Of a stretch of 64,000 nt of DNA, positions 8,534 to 17,417 are shown piece after piece. The stretch's first letter is position 1. Every line of letters begins with the position of its first letter. A model generated the notes under the pieces. The model made no database searches, was not told the DNA's origin, and saw only the letters and a program-made list of their open reading frames with translations. Both the position numbers and the translations under genes were made by a program. The stretch is from SZUA-36 sp963801195 (GTDB lineage: Bacteria; Pseudomonadota; Gammaproteobacteria; Xanthomonadales; SZUA-36), in assembly GCA_963801195.1 (NCBI GenBank), contig CAWDDX010000005.1, positions 434,001 to 498,000 of the forward strand, read 5' to 3'.

Positions 8534-9775
8534 TCAGTCATCAAACTGTACGGCTAAAGTCTTTAGCCCCCGGAACAATGTTTTCTGTTGCCAGTCGGCT
8601 TTAGCGGAACAAAGTCTGATTTTGGGAAATGTTTCCAGCAAGCGACAAAAAGCGATCCTTGCTTCCGCACGGGCCAGCCTTTCACCCAGGCATTTGTGAA
8701 TACCCAGTCCAAATGCCAGGTGCATGTTCGGATTGCGTCTGATATCAAACTCCTCAGCAGCGGCAAACTGCTCGGTATCTCTGTTTGCCGCACCAATTGC
8801 TACGCCAATCTGCTGTCCCTTCTCTATTTCAAAATCACCGATGCTGAAATCCCGAACTGCAACACGAAAGGTTGCCCGTTGCAATGGACTTTCAAAGCGC
8901 AGCATCTCGTCGATGGCTTTGTCAATCAGCTCAGGCTGTTCTCTTAACAGGTCCAATTGCCCGGGGTTTTTAAGTAAGGTGTAGAGACCATTTCCAAGCA
9001 GGTTTACGGTGGTTTCAAAGCCTGCGAGCACAATTAACATACTCAGACTCAGAATTTCGACCTTTGTGGGTGCGCCGCTTTCCCGTCGCAGTTGATTGAG
9101 GTGGGATATCAGTCCGTTTCTGCCCACAGGGTCAAGCTCGACCATGCGGGTCAGGTAGTTGGTCATGGCCATCATGCTTTTCTGTTGATTGTTGAGTGCC
9201 ACCTCATCCGCCAATGAAGAATCAAAACCGGCCAGTAAATCACTTGCCCAGGATTTCATTTGTAGCATGTCCTTTGACGGCACACCGAGAATGTCAGAGA
9301 CCACCAGGATTGGAAGGGGGATTGCAAATTCCGCCATGAAATCCACTTTATCTCCCGTGCAAATATCGGCCAGCAGCTTTTGTACTATTACGTTGATCTT
9401 ACTTTCAAATATCCGTGTTTCCCCGGCGCTGAACAATGGCGCGACAAGCGCTCTCAAGCGGGTGTGGTTTGGCGGATCAGTGTTGAGCAACATTCGGTCG
9501 AAAGCCGTGAGGTCATCCACGGCGACAATGCGGCTCAGATCTTTGGATATGTTGGTTTTCTCCCTGAGTATGGCTGCAACGTCACTGTAACGCGAAAATA
9601 ACCACATCCCGGAAGTGCCGGAACGCATCTGGTGTGGAACCCAGGTTGGAGAATCAGTCTCTCTGAGCTGCCGGTATGCAGGATATGGGTTGTCAATAAA
9701 GTGGCTACTGCTTAAATCGATCAAATGACTGACCTTAACCGCGTGAACCGAATCGGCTGACAAGTATACGTTCAC
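8534..9775 (-). CDS. Cytochrome P450
   Basis: A P450 of up to 413 aa with the diagnostic motifs: I-helix AGFETT, K-helix E-x-x-R in DEMLRFESP, and haem loop FGLGIHKCLGERLARAE with the proximal Cys. It has no membrane anchor, so it is a soluble bacterial class needing ferredoxin and reductase, which are not nearby. The substrate is unknown. The longest frame uses a GTG at 9775 that lies 41 bases inside the dioxygenase gene with no good ribosome site; a TTG at 9724 preceded by AAGG is a likely real start. It appears translationally linked to the upstream dioxygenase gene. Confidence 0.92.
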   Translation of the reverse strand: MNVYLSADSVHAVKVSHLIDLSSSHFIDNPYPAYRQLRETDSPTWVPHQMRSGTSGMWLFSRYSDVAAILREKTNISKDLSRIVAVDDLTAFDRMLLNTDPPNHTRLRALVAPLFSAGETRIFESKINVIVQKLLADICTGDKVDFMAEFAIPLPILVVSDILGVPSKDMLQMKSWASDLLAGFDSSLADEVALNNQQKSMMAMTNYLTRMVELDPVGRNGLISHLNQLRRESGAPTKVEILSLSMLIVLAGFETTVNLLGNGLYTLLKNPGQLDLLREQPELIDKAIDEMLRFESPLQRATFRVAVRDFSIGDFEIEKGQQIGVAIGAANRDTEQFAAAEEFDIRRNPNMHLAFGLGIHKCLGERLARAEARIAFCRLLETFPKIRLCSAKADWQQKTLFRGLKTLAVQFDD

Positions 9776-10634
9776 ACGGCGTGACGGTCATCCGCCTGCC
9801 ATGCATAAACCGTGTGTTATCGATCAGCAGTAAATCCCCCGTCTGCCATCGGTGACTGAGAAGAATGTCATCATGTATATCGATCAGTTGATTGATAACG
9901 GGGTCGGTGATTTTCTCACCATCTCCAAAAAAGACCTGGTTGTCAGGTTTGCAATACACCTTGTTGTCCTGATAGTTCGGGTGATTCACACCAGGCAAAT
10001 GTGCGAGCATTGCATTGGCGAATGCCGGTTTGCCGAGCGGTGTTGACTGGAATGCGTCGGCCCTGTAGCGGATGTCCAGTTGGTCGTTTTCGAGCCTGAA
10101 TTCGACCGTTTGAAATCGACCCAGCAATTGCCTTAGTTCATCGTTGCTTTGCACGCCAAATTCCGCCTGCCAGCGTTCCGCTTGCCAGTGTGACTGGTAT
10201 ATCAGTCCGGACGCCACAAACCTCGCCCGCAGGTCAATCGGCAGGCGATCATAAAACGCCAAACCATCAATCAGTGTGGTTTCACCGCCCGCTTCAGAGG
10301 GTGGCGTAAGGCAATAAAAAAAACACAATTCCGGTGGTGGTGGCCAGGGTCGGTAGGTTCCCTCACTATGCCCCAGCAAGGTGAAATTACTCCTGAACAC
10401 CTCGGTGCTGAAGCCATCTCCAGCGTGTTTACGAAGTTTGGCGCGGGTGCCAACACTATGGAAGTCATGGCAGAACTTACTGGAAAACGCCTCGAACGAC
10501 TCAAGACTGAAATCGAAACCACGAAACAAAATGACACCAGAATCATCCAGGTGCTGCAAAACACCATGCCTGTCCAGACTTGCGAGGTCATCGTTGTGCA
10601 TGACCCTGATGTGGTCGATCGCATCCTTAGACAT
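9735..10634 (-). CDS. TauD/TfdA-family Fe(II)/2-oxoglutarate dioxygenase
   Basis: A 299-aa protein with the jelly-roll signature of the TauD/CAS-like group: GHSEGTYRPWPPPPELCFFY and AGGETTLIDG in the middle, and LLLIDNTRFMHGRR near the C terminus. The metal triad reads His-x-Glu (HSE) plus the distal His of RFMHGRR, that is, Glu in place of the more usual Asp, as in clavaminate-synthase-like enzymes. Such enzymes hydroxylate, desaturate or rearrange substrates using O2 and 2-oxoglutarate. ATG at 10634 is preferred over a TTG at 10643. The gene overlaps the P450 frame downstream, so both oxygenases probably act in one pathway. Confidence 0.88.
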   Translation of the reverse strand: MSKDAIDHIRVMHNDDLASLDRHGVLQHLDDSGVILFRGFDFSLESFEAFSSKFCHDFHSVGTRAKLRKHAGDGFSTEVFRSNFTLLGHSEGTYRPWPPPPELCFFYCLTPPSEAGGETTLIDGLAFYDRLPIDLRARFVASGLIYQSHWQAERWQAEFGVQSNDELRQLLGRFQTVEFRLENDQLDIRYRADAFQSTPLGKPAFANAMLAHLPGVNHPNYQDNKVYCKPDNQVFFGDGEKITDPVINQLIDIHDDILLSHRWQTGDLLLIDNTRFMHGRRMTVTPCERILVSRFGSRG

Positions 10635-10782
10635 TGAGACCAAGCGAACGAGTTTTCATACGAGGATTGTAAACCAAACTCATTGGATTGCGTCCCTGAG
10701 AAGCACTCCATGTGTCTAGCAGATGCCACCTGGATAATTTTTAACCTATACTTCATGCAAATCAAAAGCCACGGCCAAAATT

Positions 10783-11673
10783 ATGCGTAAACTCCTGATA
10801 CTCATCGCTCTGATCGCCTCATTCAGCAACGCGTTCGCCCAAAAAGACCTGAAAATCTATATTTCAGCCGACATGGAAGGTCTCACAGGCGTCGTTACCG
10901 GCGACCAGCTCGGTCCGGACGGATTTGAGTACGAGCGCTTCCGCCAAATCATGACTGACGAAGTCAACGCGGTGATCGAAGCTGCGCGCGAAGCCGGCGC
11001 CAGCGAATTTCTGGTCAGCGATTCTCACGGTAACGGCGAGAGCCTGCTGATCGAGCAATTACCCGACGACGTACAAATCGTCCGCTCCTGGCCGCGAGCA
11101 CTTGGAATGATGCACGGCATTGATGCTTCATTTGATGGTGTTATATTTATCGGCTACCACGCCAGCACCTCAAATATGACGGGTGTTCGCGCGCATACCG
11201 AATCCAGCGCAAATGTGACCGATCTGCAGTTGAATGGACAACACATGTCCGAAGGCTCATGGAACGCCGCCATTGCAGGACAGTTCGGAGTACCGGTGAT
11301 ACTGGTGACCGGTGATGATGCCGCGGTCAAAGAAGTATCTGCCCTGGTGGGCGATATCGAAGGCGCCGTGGTCAAGACAAGTAACGGCTTTCACTCCGCA
11401 ACTACGCTCACGCCCGCTGCTGGTCAGAAGTTAATCCGCAGCAAGACCAAGGCGGCAATTGAGCGGATCGGGGATTTCAAGCCGTATGTTCTGAAAGGGC
11501 CGCCGGTTGTACGACTCAGTCTGAAAAACTACCAGCCGGTTGAACTTTTAGCTTATTTGAGGGATGTAAAACGAGTGGATTCACATTCCATCGAGTACGA
11601 GGCAACTGACATGACAGACGCAACAAAATTTATTGCTTTCGTCCTCGAGTACAACGTTTCCACGGCCCCCTGA
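10783..11673 (+). CDS. Exported M55-family D-aminopeptidase (DppA-like)
   Basis: A 296-aa protein with a signal peptide (residues 1-19, ending SNAFA) ahead of an M55 domain. Zinc ligands expected from B. subtilis DppA are visible: Asp30 and Glu32 in ISADMEG, His82 in SDSHGNGE, His126 in GYHAST and Glu157 in MSEGSWNA. DppA hydrolyses short peptides with N-terminal D-Ala or D-Gly, as released from peptidoglycan. A periplasmic location is inferred from the signal; the well-studied DppA is cytoplasmic. It is convergent with the sortilin-like gene. Confidence 0.88.
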   Translation: MRKLLILIALIASFSNAFAQKDLKIYISADMEGLTGVVTGDQLGPDGFEYERFRQIMTDEVNAVIEAAREAGASEFLVSDSHGNGESLLIEQLPDDVQIVRSWPRALGMMHGIDASFDGVIFIGYHASTSNMTGVRAHTESSANVTDLQLNGQHMSEGSWNAAIAGQFGVPVILVTGDDAAVKEVSALVGDIEGAVVKTSNGFHSATTLTPAAGQKLIRSKTKAAIERIGDFKPYVLKGPPVVRLSLKNYQPVELLAYLRDVKRVDSHSIEYEATDMTDATKFIAFVLEYNVSTAP

Positions 11674-11744
11674 CGGAGGCTGGAAACGCCGGAGTATGCC
11701 AGCCGGACTGATGCAATGTTCGAATCAGGCTTGTCCGTGTTCTG

Positions 11745-14700
11745 TCAAGACGCCGCCACCCGCACAGCCTCCAGTCCGGCCTCGGCCGCCTGTTCATTGA
11801 ATTTGCTCAGATCATTGTTGAACAGGTCTTGCAATCGAATCAAAGCGGCATCAATCGCCGCCACCAGTTCGTCACGGACCGCAATCGCAGAGGCGGTCGG
11901 TGCGTGATCGCCAATACTGGCAAGCGACATTACACCGGCTAATTTATCGTTCAGGCGGATGGGAAAATTGAGCGGATCCTGCGGGCTTTCCATTTTTACC
12001 TGGTAGAGGGTTTCCTCGATACTGCTCAGCTTGGCCTCCAGGTCTTTTGCGGACTCCCTGAGGCCGGCGAATTGTTTATCCCCTTCAACCCGCTTTTCAA
12101 TCGCGTCCAATTGGGCTTTGGCTTCACGGATGCGCGTGATGGCGCGATGGGTTTCTGTCAGTTTCAGATTAATACCGGAGACGAAACTGTATTGTGCCCG
12201 GTAATCTTCCGCAGAAACATCGAGGCGTGGATCCGCAAGCACTTCAAAATCGACCGTTTGTCGCGTATCACCCAATTTCAGGGTGGCCTGGTATTTGCCC
12301 GGAATGGCCCGCATACCTTTCAGCGCATCGTTCCACAACACCAGGTCCTTGAACTTCTCAACGCTGGCGTAACGCAGGTCCCAGACAAACAGGTTCAGAC
12401 CCGCCTTGGTTTCGAGTTTACGGTCATCGTCACCAAGTATCGGTGTTTCTTTGTCCTTGTCATTGTCCTGGGCGGGTTTGGGCGTGAAAGTACGTATTAC
12501 GCCGCCATCGATGTCCATGATTTCGAGTGAAATATCGCTGTCTGGGGCCAGTTCCCCGGCCAGCCAGTAATACAGGGGCACGCCGTCCGGCGGGTTGCTT
12601 CCCATATTTTCGGGGTCTTTGCTGGAGCCGGTATTCAAGCGCCAGGTGGGAGCGGGTGTGAACAGGTGTTGTGCCTGGCCGAGCACCGTCCCGTCAAGCT
12701 GACGTAAAATTTCAACATCGTCCAGTATCCAGTAACCACGCCCCTGGGTGGCGGCAATCAGGTTGCCCTCCTTAAGCGCCAGGTCGGTGATGGGTACCAC
12801 GGGCAGGTTGAGTTGCGAACTCTGCCAGCTTTCCCCATCATCCCTGGATAGATAGAGTCCGAATTCGGTGCCGGCAAACAGAAGACCACGTTGTTCGGTA
12901 TCCGCGCGGATGACACGGGTGAAATGGTCCGCGGGAATGCCCTGTATGATCTTTTCCCAGTGTTTGCCGTAATCCGAAGTTTTGAATAAATAGGGGCTGA
13001 AATCACTATTTTTGTACGCGGTTGCCGCGAGATACAGCCCGCCGGCCTCAAATGGATTCGCCTCGATCGAATTAATCTGAATTTCACCTGGCAACCCGTC
13101 GTTGTGACCCTTGGGAGTGACATCGGTCCAGCTTTGACCGGCATCACGGCTGACGTGCAACATACCATCGTCGGACCCGGTCCAGATGACACCCGGGCGC
13201 AGCGGCGATTCTGCGACCGCAAAAATCGTGCCGTAGTACTCGACACTGGTATTGTCCTTGGTGATCGGCCCACCGGATGAACCCTGTTTTGACTTGATAT
13301 TGCGGGTCAGGTCGGGGCTGATGGCCTGCCAGGTCTGGCCTTCATCCGTGGTTTTGAACAGCACGTTGCCTGCTGCATACAAAGTGCCGGGGTCATGCGG
13401 CGAGATCATTATCGGGAAGTTCCAGTTAAAGCGGTACTTCAAGTCCGCGGCACCCCAGCCCATCGGGTCGTCCGGCCATACATTGACCGCGCGCACATCG
13501 CCATTGCTGTGGTTATACCTGATCAGGTAGCCGCTGTAAGAACCGCCATAAACGATATCCGGATTATCCGGCCGGGCGACCACGTGACCGCTTTCACCAC
13601 CTGCGGTGGGTTCCCAGTCGCGTGTGCCGATGGCATCGTCGAAAGCCGACCGGGAGCGTATCCTGACGGCGGAATTATCCTGCTGGCCACCCAATAATCG
13701 ATAGGGAAAAGCGTTATCCGTGGAAACCCGGTACATCTGCGCGGTGGGCTGGTTGGATTGCACCGACCAGTTTTCGCCACCGTCATAGCTGATGTTGGCG
13801 CCGCCGTCATTGGCTTCGATCATACGTTTGGGATCACTCGGGTCGATCCACAAGTCGTGATTGTCACCATGCGGCGTGGAAATTTTTTCAAAGATTTTTC
13901 CGCCGTCCTTGGACTTGTGGAACTGTACGTTCATCACGTAAACGACGTCTTCATCCAAGGGGTCGGCCTGGATACGGGTGTAATACCAGGCCCTCTGGCG
14001 TAATTTGCGCTCCTTGTTTACACGTACCCAGGTTTTACCGGCATCGGTAGAACGGAACACGCCACCCTCCGCGGCCTCGATGATCGCGTACAGGTTATCC
14101 GGGTTGCTGGCCGATACGCTCAAACCGGAAATACCCAGTGGTGGTTTCGGCATTCCCTCGTTTTCAGAAATGGATTGCCAGTGCTCGCCAGCGTCGGTGG
14201 TTTTCCAGATTTTTGAACCTTCGCCGCCGGACTCGAGGCTGTAAGGCGTGCGGATAACACGCCAGCTGCTCGCGTAGAGAATTCGCGGGTTGGTCGGGTC
14301 CATCACCAGGTCAACCACACCCACCTCGTCATTGATATAGAGAATCTTCTGCCAGTTTTTACCGCCATCGGTGGAACGGAACACGCCACGCTCTTCGCTG
14401 GCACCGAATAAATTTCCCATGACGGCGGCATAAACAGTATCGGGGTCCCTGGGATGAACCTGGATGCGGGGGATTCGCTGGCTGGTTTTCAGACCAACCT
14501 GGGACCAGGTCCGTCCGGCATCGGTAGACTTCCAGACGCCGTCACCCACGGATACGTTGCCGCGTACGGTCACCTCACCGGTTCCGACATAGATCACATT
14601 CGGATCCCATGTAGATACGGCCACCGCACCGATGGACCCGCCAAAAAAACCATCCGAGATATTGTTCCAGTCACCACCGCCGTTGGTGGTTTTCCAGACA

Positions 14701-14894
14701 CCACCACCGGTTGACCCAAAATAAAAGGTTTCCCGGTCCTGCGGGATGCCGGTAACCGCGGCCGAACGCCCGCCCCGGTAGGGTCCGATCTCGCGCCACT
14801 TCAAGCTTTCGAGCTTGCTTTCATCCCAGGCGGCTGTGGCCGTTTGAGCCAGCAGGCAAAACAGCACTGGCAGTAATGTTGAAAGGCGTGGCAT
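11745..14894 (-). CDS. Large secreted sortilin-like Asp-box beta-propeller protein
   Basis: A 1049-aa exported protein starting MPRLSTLLPVLFCLLAQTATA (signal peptide) and then WDESKLESLKWREIGPYRGG. At least eight Asp boxes (S/T-x-D-x-G-x-x-W) are spread over the protein, for example STDAGRTW, STDGGKNW, TTDAGEHW, STDAGKTW, TTDEGQTW, SRDAGQSW, TSDYGKHW and SRDDGESW, indicating VPS10/sortilin-type propellers. A C-terminal part (last ~250 aa) has a FlgD-like beta segment and a helical region. Proteins of this kind are often labelled glycosyl hydrolase, but no catalytic site is evident. ATG 14894 is chosen because of the signal peptide and GGAGA seven bases upstream; the longer frame adds 54 residues with no signal. 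Confidence 0.85.
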   Translation of the reverse strand: MPRLSTLLPVLFCLLAQTATAAWDESKLESLKWREIGPYRGGRSAAVTGIPQDRETFYFGSTGGGVWKTTNGGGDWNNISDGFFGGSIGAVAVSTWDPNVIYVGTGEVTVRGNVSVGDGVWKSTDAGRTWSQVGLKTSQRIPRIQVHPRDPDTVYAAVMGNLFGASEERGVFRSTDGGKNWQKILYINDEVGVVDLVMDPTNPRILYASSWRVIRTPYSLESGGEGSKIWKTTDAGEHWQSISENEGMPKPPLGISGLSVSASNPDNLYAIIEAAEGGVFRSTDAGKTWVRVNKERKLRQRAWYYTRIQADPLDEDVVYVMNVQFHKSKDGGKIFEKISTPHGDNHDLWIDPSDPKRMIEANDGGANISYDGGENWSVQSNQPTAQMYRVSTDNAFPYRLLGGQQDNSAVRIRSRSAFDDAIGTRDWEPTAGGESGHVVARPDNPDIVYGGSYSGYLIRYNHSNGDVRAVNVWPDDPMGWGAADLKYRFNWNFPIMISPHDPGTLYAAGNVLFKTTDEGQTWQAISPDLTRNIKSKQGSSGGPITKDNTSVEYYGTIFAVAESPLRPGVIWTGSDDGMLHVSRDAGQSWTDVTPKGHNDGLPGEIQINSIEANPFEAGGLYLAATAYKNSDFSPYLFKTSDYGKHWEKIIQGIPADHFTRVIRADTEQRGLLFAGTEFGLYLSRDDGESWQSSQLNLPVVPITDLALKEGNLIAATQGRGYWILDDVEILRQLDGTVLGQAQHLFTPAPTWRLNTGSSKDPENMGSNPPDGVPLYYWLAGELAPDSDISLEIMDIDGGVIRTFTPKPAQDNDKDKETPILGDDDRKLETKAGLNLFVWDLRYASVEKFKDLVLWNDALKGMRAIPGKYQATLKLGDTRQTVDFEVLADPRLDVSAEDYRAQYSFVSGINLKLTETHRAITRIREAKAQLDAIEKRVEGDKQFAGLRESAKDLEAKLSSIEETLYQVKMESPQDPLNFPIRLNDKLAGVMSLASIGDHAPTASAIAVRDELVAAIDAALIRLQDLFNNDLSKFNEQAAEAGLEAVRVAAS

Positions 14895-15223
14895 TGGGTT
14901 CTCCCGGTTTTTGTCTTGTAAGGCAGGGTGATGATTATCGCAAATATAGGAATAGGGGTCAGGTAAAATTGTTGTTGATCGCGAAATTAGTGGGTTGTTT
15001 TTCGATCGCCTGGTACGTGATGATATTCCGTGCGAAATTTGACGCAATAGGGCCATTCGCGTGGATATATTCCAAGCCTGATTTTTACGGTCAGGAGGAC
15101 AGAAATCCAGAAGAAATTCAGGAGAAGAAATTCAGGACACCCAACATAATTCGTCCATCCGTGATGAAGTTTACAGTCAGTCAAAGTGCACAATGGTATC
15201 CACCCCAACCGGGATCCGGTTCT
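14895..15223. other. Intergenic region upstream of the sortilin-like gene
   Basis: 329 bases without a supported gene. It should contain the minus-strand promoter of the sortilin-like gene. A short imperfect direct repeat (AGAAATTCAGGA-like, about 15107-15137) is present. Open frames here lack homology and ribosome sites. Confidence 0.4.
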
Positions 15224-16351
15224 TTAGTGCCGCCAATTAAGCAGGTGTGGCATCGGGTCAGCGGGCCAAAATTCAGAACAGGTGTCCGCAGCGGGCTTGT
15301 AAAACTCCCACAGCGCCTGCATTCTTTGCTCACTTTGCATGACATATTGCCAACCATAGGTCCAGTTCCAGCGGTATTTCAGACCGACCCGGTAAGTGAA
15401 AACCGGATCGATATCACCATCGAGGGCCATGCGACAGGCCAGCCAGGGGAAATTGACACCCGCCTGGATCGCCAAATCCAGAGTACCCCAATAACGCGAG
15501 TTGATTTCCATCAGTTTGAATTTACCATCACGCCGGTCGTGCTTGAACTCAACCATGGCCGGACCATGCCAGTCCAGTGAACTCAATAATAGCCTGGCTT
15601 TTTCAATAAGTTCCGGTTCGCTGGTCGTTTCGTTATGGATACCCACGCCGCCTGTTTGAGGATACATGGCCAGGCGTTTTTGACTCAGCGCCGCCCTTGC
15701 TTCTCCGTACCTGAACAACAGGCAGGCATCATGAACAAGACCGGGAATATACTCCTGGATCAGTGGGCGGTCTGATGTGAATACAGAATCTGAACGGATA
15801 TCGAGTTGGTCGTAGGTATCCAGCAAACCGGCCGCGCTCTGCGGAAATGACAGACCGATACCACCGGCGCCTTTCCTGAGTTTCAAAACACACGGAAAAC
15901 TGACCTGCCGGCCGATTTGTTTCACTTCATCGCGACTCTCCGGGCACCAGGTTTCCGGCACGTCGATACCCAGGCCAGCGGCCAAGCGGATCAGCTTCAA
16001 CTTGTCATGGGCGATCCCGCAAGACTTCCCTGAAGGGACGGGAACCGCCATTTTTGCCTGCAGCAGATCCCGCTGCTCCACCAACGCCATGGTGGGGTAA
16101 TCGGACAGCGGTAAAACGACATCGTATTGACCCGCCAATACCTGCTCTCTAATCCAAGCTGAAAATGCCGTCCAGTCAGCCAGGGGGTCCGGACAACGGA
16201 CCCGCGAATGGCAATAGCGCGACCTGAGTGGAGAACTGTTGGAGACATCACTTGCCACGCTTGCTTTGGCGCCGCTTTTGGTCAACGCGCGCAACGCCGC
16301 CAGCGATTTGCGATCATCCGCGCTGTGTTCGGTGACAAGCAGGATCTTCAT
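15224..16351 (-). CDS. ATP-grasp domain protein (carbamoyl-phosphate synthase-like)
   Basis: A 375-aa protein with an N-terminal Rossmann-like domain (MKILLVTEHSADDRKSLAAL), a central ATP-grasp core with VLKLRKGAGGIGLSF as the ATP-binding loop, PLIQEYIPG as the hinge, and FKLMEINSRYWGTLDLAIQAG carrying the metal-binding Glu and Asn. The layout is that of the many bacterial proteins annotated as ATP-grasp or carboxylate-amine ligase with a CPSase-like large-subunit domain. Substrate unknown. It follows the VOC gene by 16 bases on the same strand, so the two may form an operon. It is a different subfamily from the ATP-grasp protein at 7175. Confidence 0.82.
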   Translation of the reverse strand: MKILLVTEHSADDRKSLAALRALTKSGAKASVASDVSNSSPLRSRYCHSRVRCPDPLADWTAFSAWIREQVLAGQYDVVLPLSDYPTMALVEQRDLLQAKMAVPVPSGKSCGIAHDKLKLIRLAAGLGIDVPETWCPESRDEVKQIGRQVSFPCVLKLRKGAGGIGLSFPQSAAGLLDTYDQLDIRSDSVFTSDRPLIQEYIPGLVHDACLLFRYGEARAALSQKRLAMYPQTGGVGIHNETTSEPELIEKARLLLSSLDWHGPAMVEFKHDRRDGKFKLMEINSRYWGTLDLAIQAGVNFPWLACRMALDGDIDPVFTYRVGLKYRWNWTYGWQYVMQSEQRMQALWEFYKPAADTCSEFWPADPMPHLLNWRH

Positions 16352-16367
16352 CGGCGTTGGCCGCGGA

Positions 16368-16784
16368 TCAATACATCATGTCCGGGTTTTGGTAGCACTT
16401 GAACTCGACCAGGTTGTTGGCGGGATCCCTGAGAAAAAATGCGTTGTGTTCATCCTCCCGGCCTTCAAACCTCACAAAGGGCTGCCTGAAAAACCCAAGC
16501 CCCGCCGTCCTCGCCCGCCCCAGTACGCGGTCAAACTCGGTACGGTCTAGAAATGTCATGCCAAAGTGCCTAGGGTAAATGTCAGGATCGGTATCGATGT
16601 CTTCAGGACACAGGTGACACACGACCTGCGCACCGAAGAAATCCAGTGTAATGCGGTCTTCCATGACACGTGCCAAACGGCAACCCAAACCGTTCACGTA
16701 AAACTCACGGGCCATGTCCAGATCGTCACAGGGTATCGCGAGATGAAATATCCGCTGCGCATGTTTGCTTGATTTCGGTAACAT
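16368..16784 (-). CDS. VOC-family (glyoxalase/dioxygenase fold) protein
   Basis: A 138-aa single-unit VOC protein: RIFHLAIPCDDLDMAREFYVNGLGCRLAR at the N terminus and HNAFFLRDPANNLVEFKCYQ at the C terminus are the paired betaalphabetabetabeta signatures, with candidate metal ligands His14, His95-region and Glu at NLVEF. Members include glyoxalase I, extradiol dioxygenases and antibiotic-binding proteins, so the reaction is open. It lies just upstream of the ATP-grasp gene and is likely co-expressed with it. Confidence 0.85.
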   Translation of the reverse strand: MLPKSSKHAQRIFHLAIPCDDLDMAREFYVNGLGCRLARVMEDRITLDFFGAQVVCHLCPEDIDTDPDIYPRHFGMTFLDRTEFDRVLGRARTAGLGFFRQPFVRFEGREDEHNAFFLRDPANNLVEFKCYQNPDMMY

Positions 16785-16916
16785 ACCCAGTGATTTTACC
16801 AGCAGGAACAGCCCGAGGCACGATATCCCATGTTGGTGTGAGGATTGGAAGGTGTATGGGAAACATTCAGGTGCTGCCAGGCAGTAAACCGGGCTAATTT
16901 AAATCGCCCCATAACA

Positions 16917-16940
16917 AAAACCGGGGCGTCAAGCCCCGGC
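16917..16940 (-). terminator. Terminator of the 151-aa membrane-protein gene, copy 1
   Basis: CCGGGGC and GCCCCGG arms around GTCAA (16921-16939). Read on the minus strand the hairpin is followed by a run of T, so it terminates the gene ending at 16962. The same element begins the second repeat copy at 21141. Confidence 0.85.
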
Positions 16941-16961
16941 TGATTGGAAATCTGAAGCGGG

Positions 16962-17417
16962 TTATGAGTGGGTGATCGCGCCCTTTGCGTGCGCTTCCTT
17001 CGCCAGTTTCGAAATCATGACAAGACCAACAAGCGGCAAGGCAATGACATAACCGAGGGCTACAAAAGGGGCGGCAAAAAACAGGCCGATGTTCTTAACC
17101 CTGCGCATGACTTTTTTCATCTTGCCATTTGTTGCCGGGGCTTTTTTGGCGTGGGCCTCGATAGCCAGCTTTACGAAATGGTAGATTCCGATGAAGGGCA
17201 GGGCGATGACATAAGCCAGGCCAATGAAGGGTGCCGCGAAGAGCATGCCGATGGTTTTGGCCAGCGTAGGTTCGTTTTTTGGAGCCTCATGAATCGCGGC
17301 GTCGTTGACCGCATTGAGCGTGGTGACTTCAAAACCGTTGCCGGGAAGAACCCGGTGGAGGTTGTGACCCACAACTGTGTCATTGCCGGTGACCAGTACT
17401 TTTGATTTGGTGTTCAT
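16962..17417 (-). CDS. Small membrane protein with internally duplicated segment, copy 1
   Basis: A 151-aa protein. Residues 1-50 look soluble (TKSKVLVTGNDTVVGHNLHR, faintly like the start of a nucleotide-sugar epimerase fold, then an acidic linker). Two similar units follow: TIGMLFAAPFIGLAYVIALP-FIGIYHFVKLAIEAHAKKA at about 55-93 and NIGLFFAAPFVALGYVIALP-LVGLVMISKLAKEAHAKGA at about 110-148, each one or two membrane passes with an amphipathic end. Function unknown; I recognise no named family. GGAGCAG precedes the ATG. An identical protein is encoded at 21186-21641. Confidence 0.75.
   Translation of the reverse strand: MNTKSKVLVTGNDTVVGHNLHRVLPGNGFEVTTLNAVNDAAIHEAPKNEPTLAKTIGMLFAAPFIGLAYVIALPFIGIYHFVKLAIEAHAKKAPATNGKMKKVMRRVKNIGLFFAAPFVALGYVIALPLVGLVMISKLAKEAHAKGAITHS

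Noticed and set aside
14876..15580. 234-codon plus-strand frame
   Set aside because: It overlaps the start of the sortilin-like gene and the end of the ATP-grasp gene on the other strand and has no likeness to any family.
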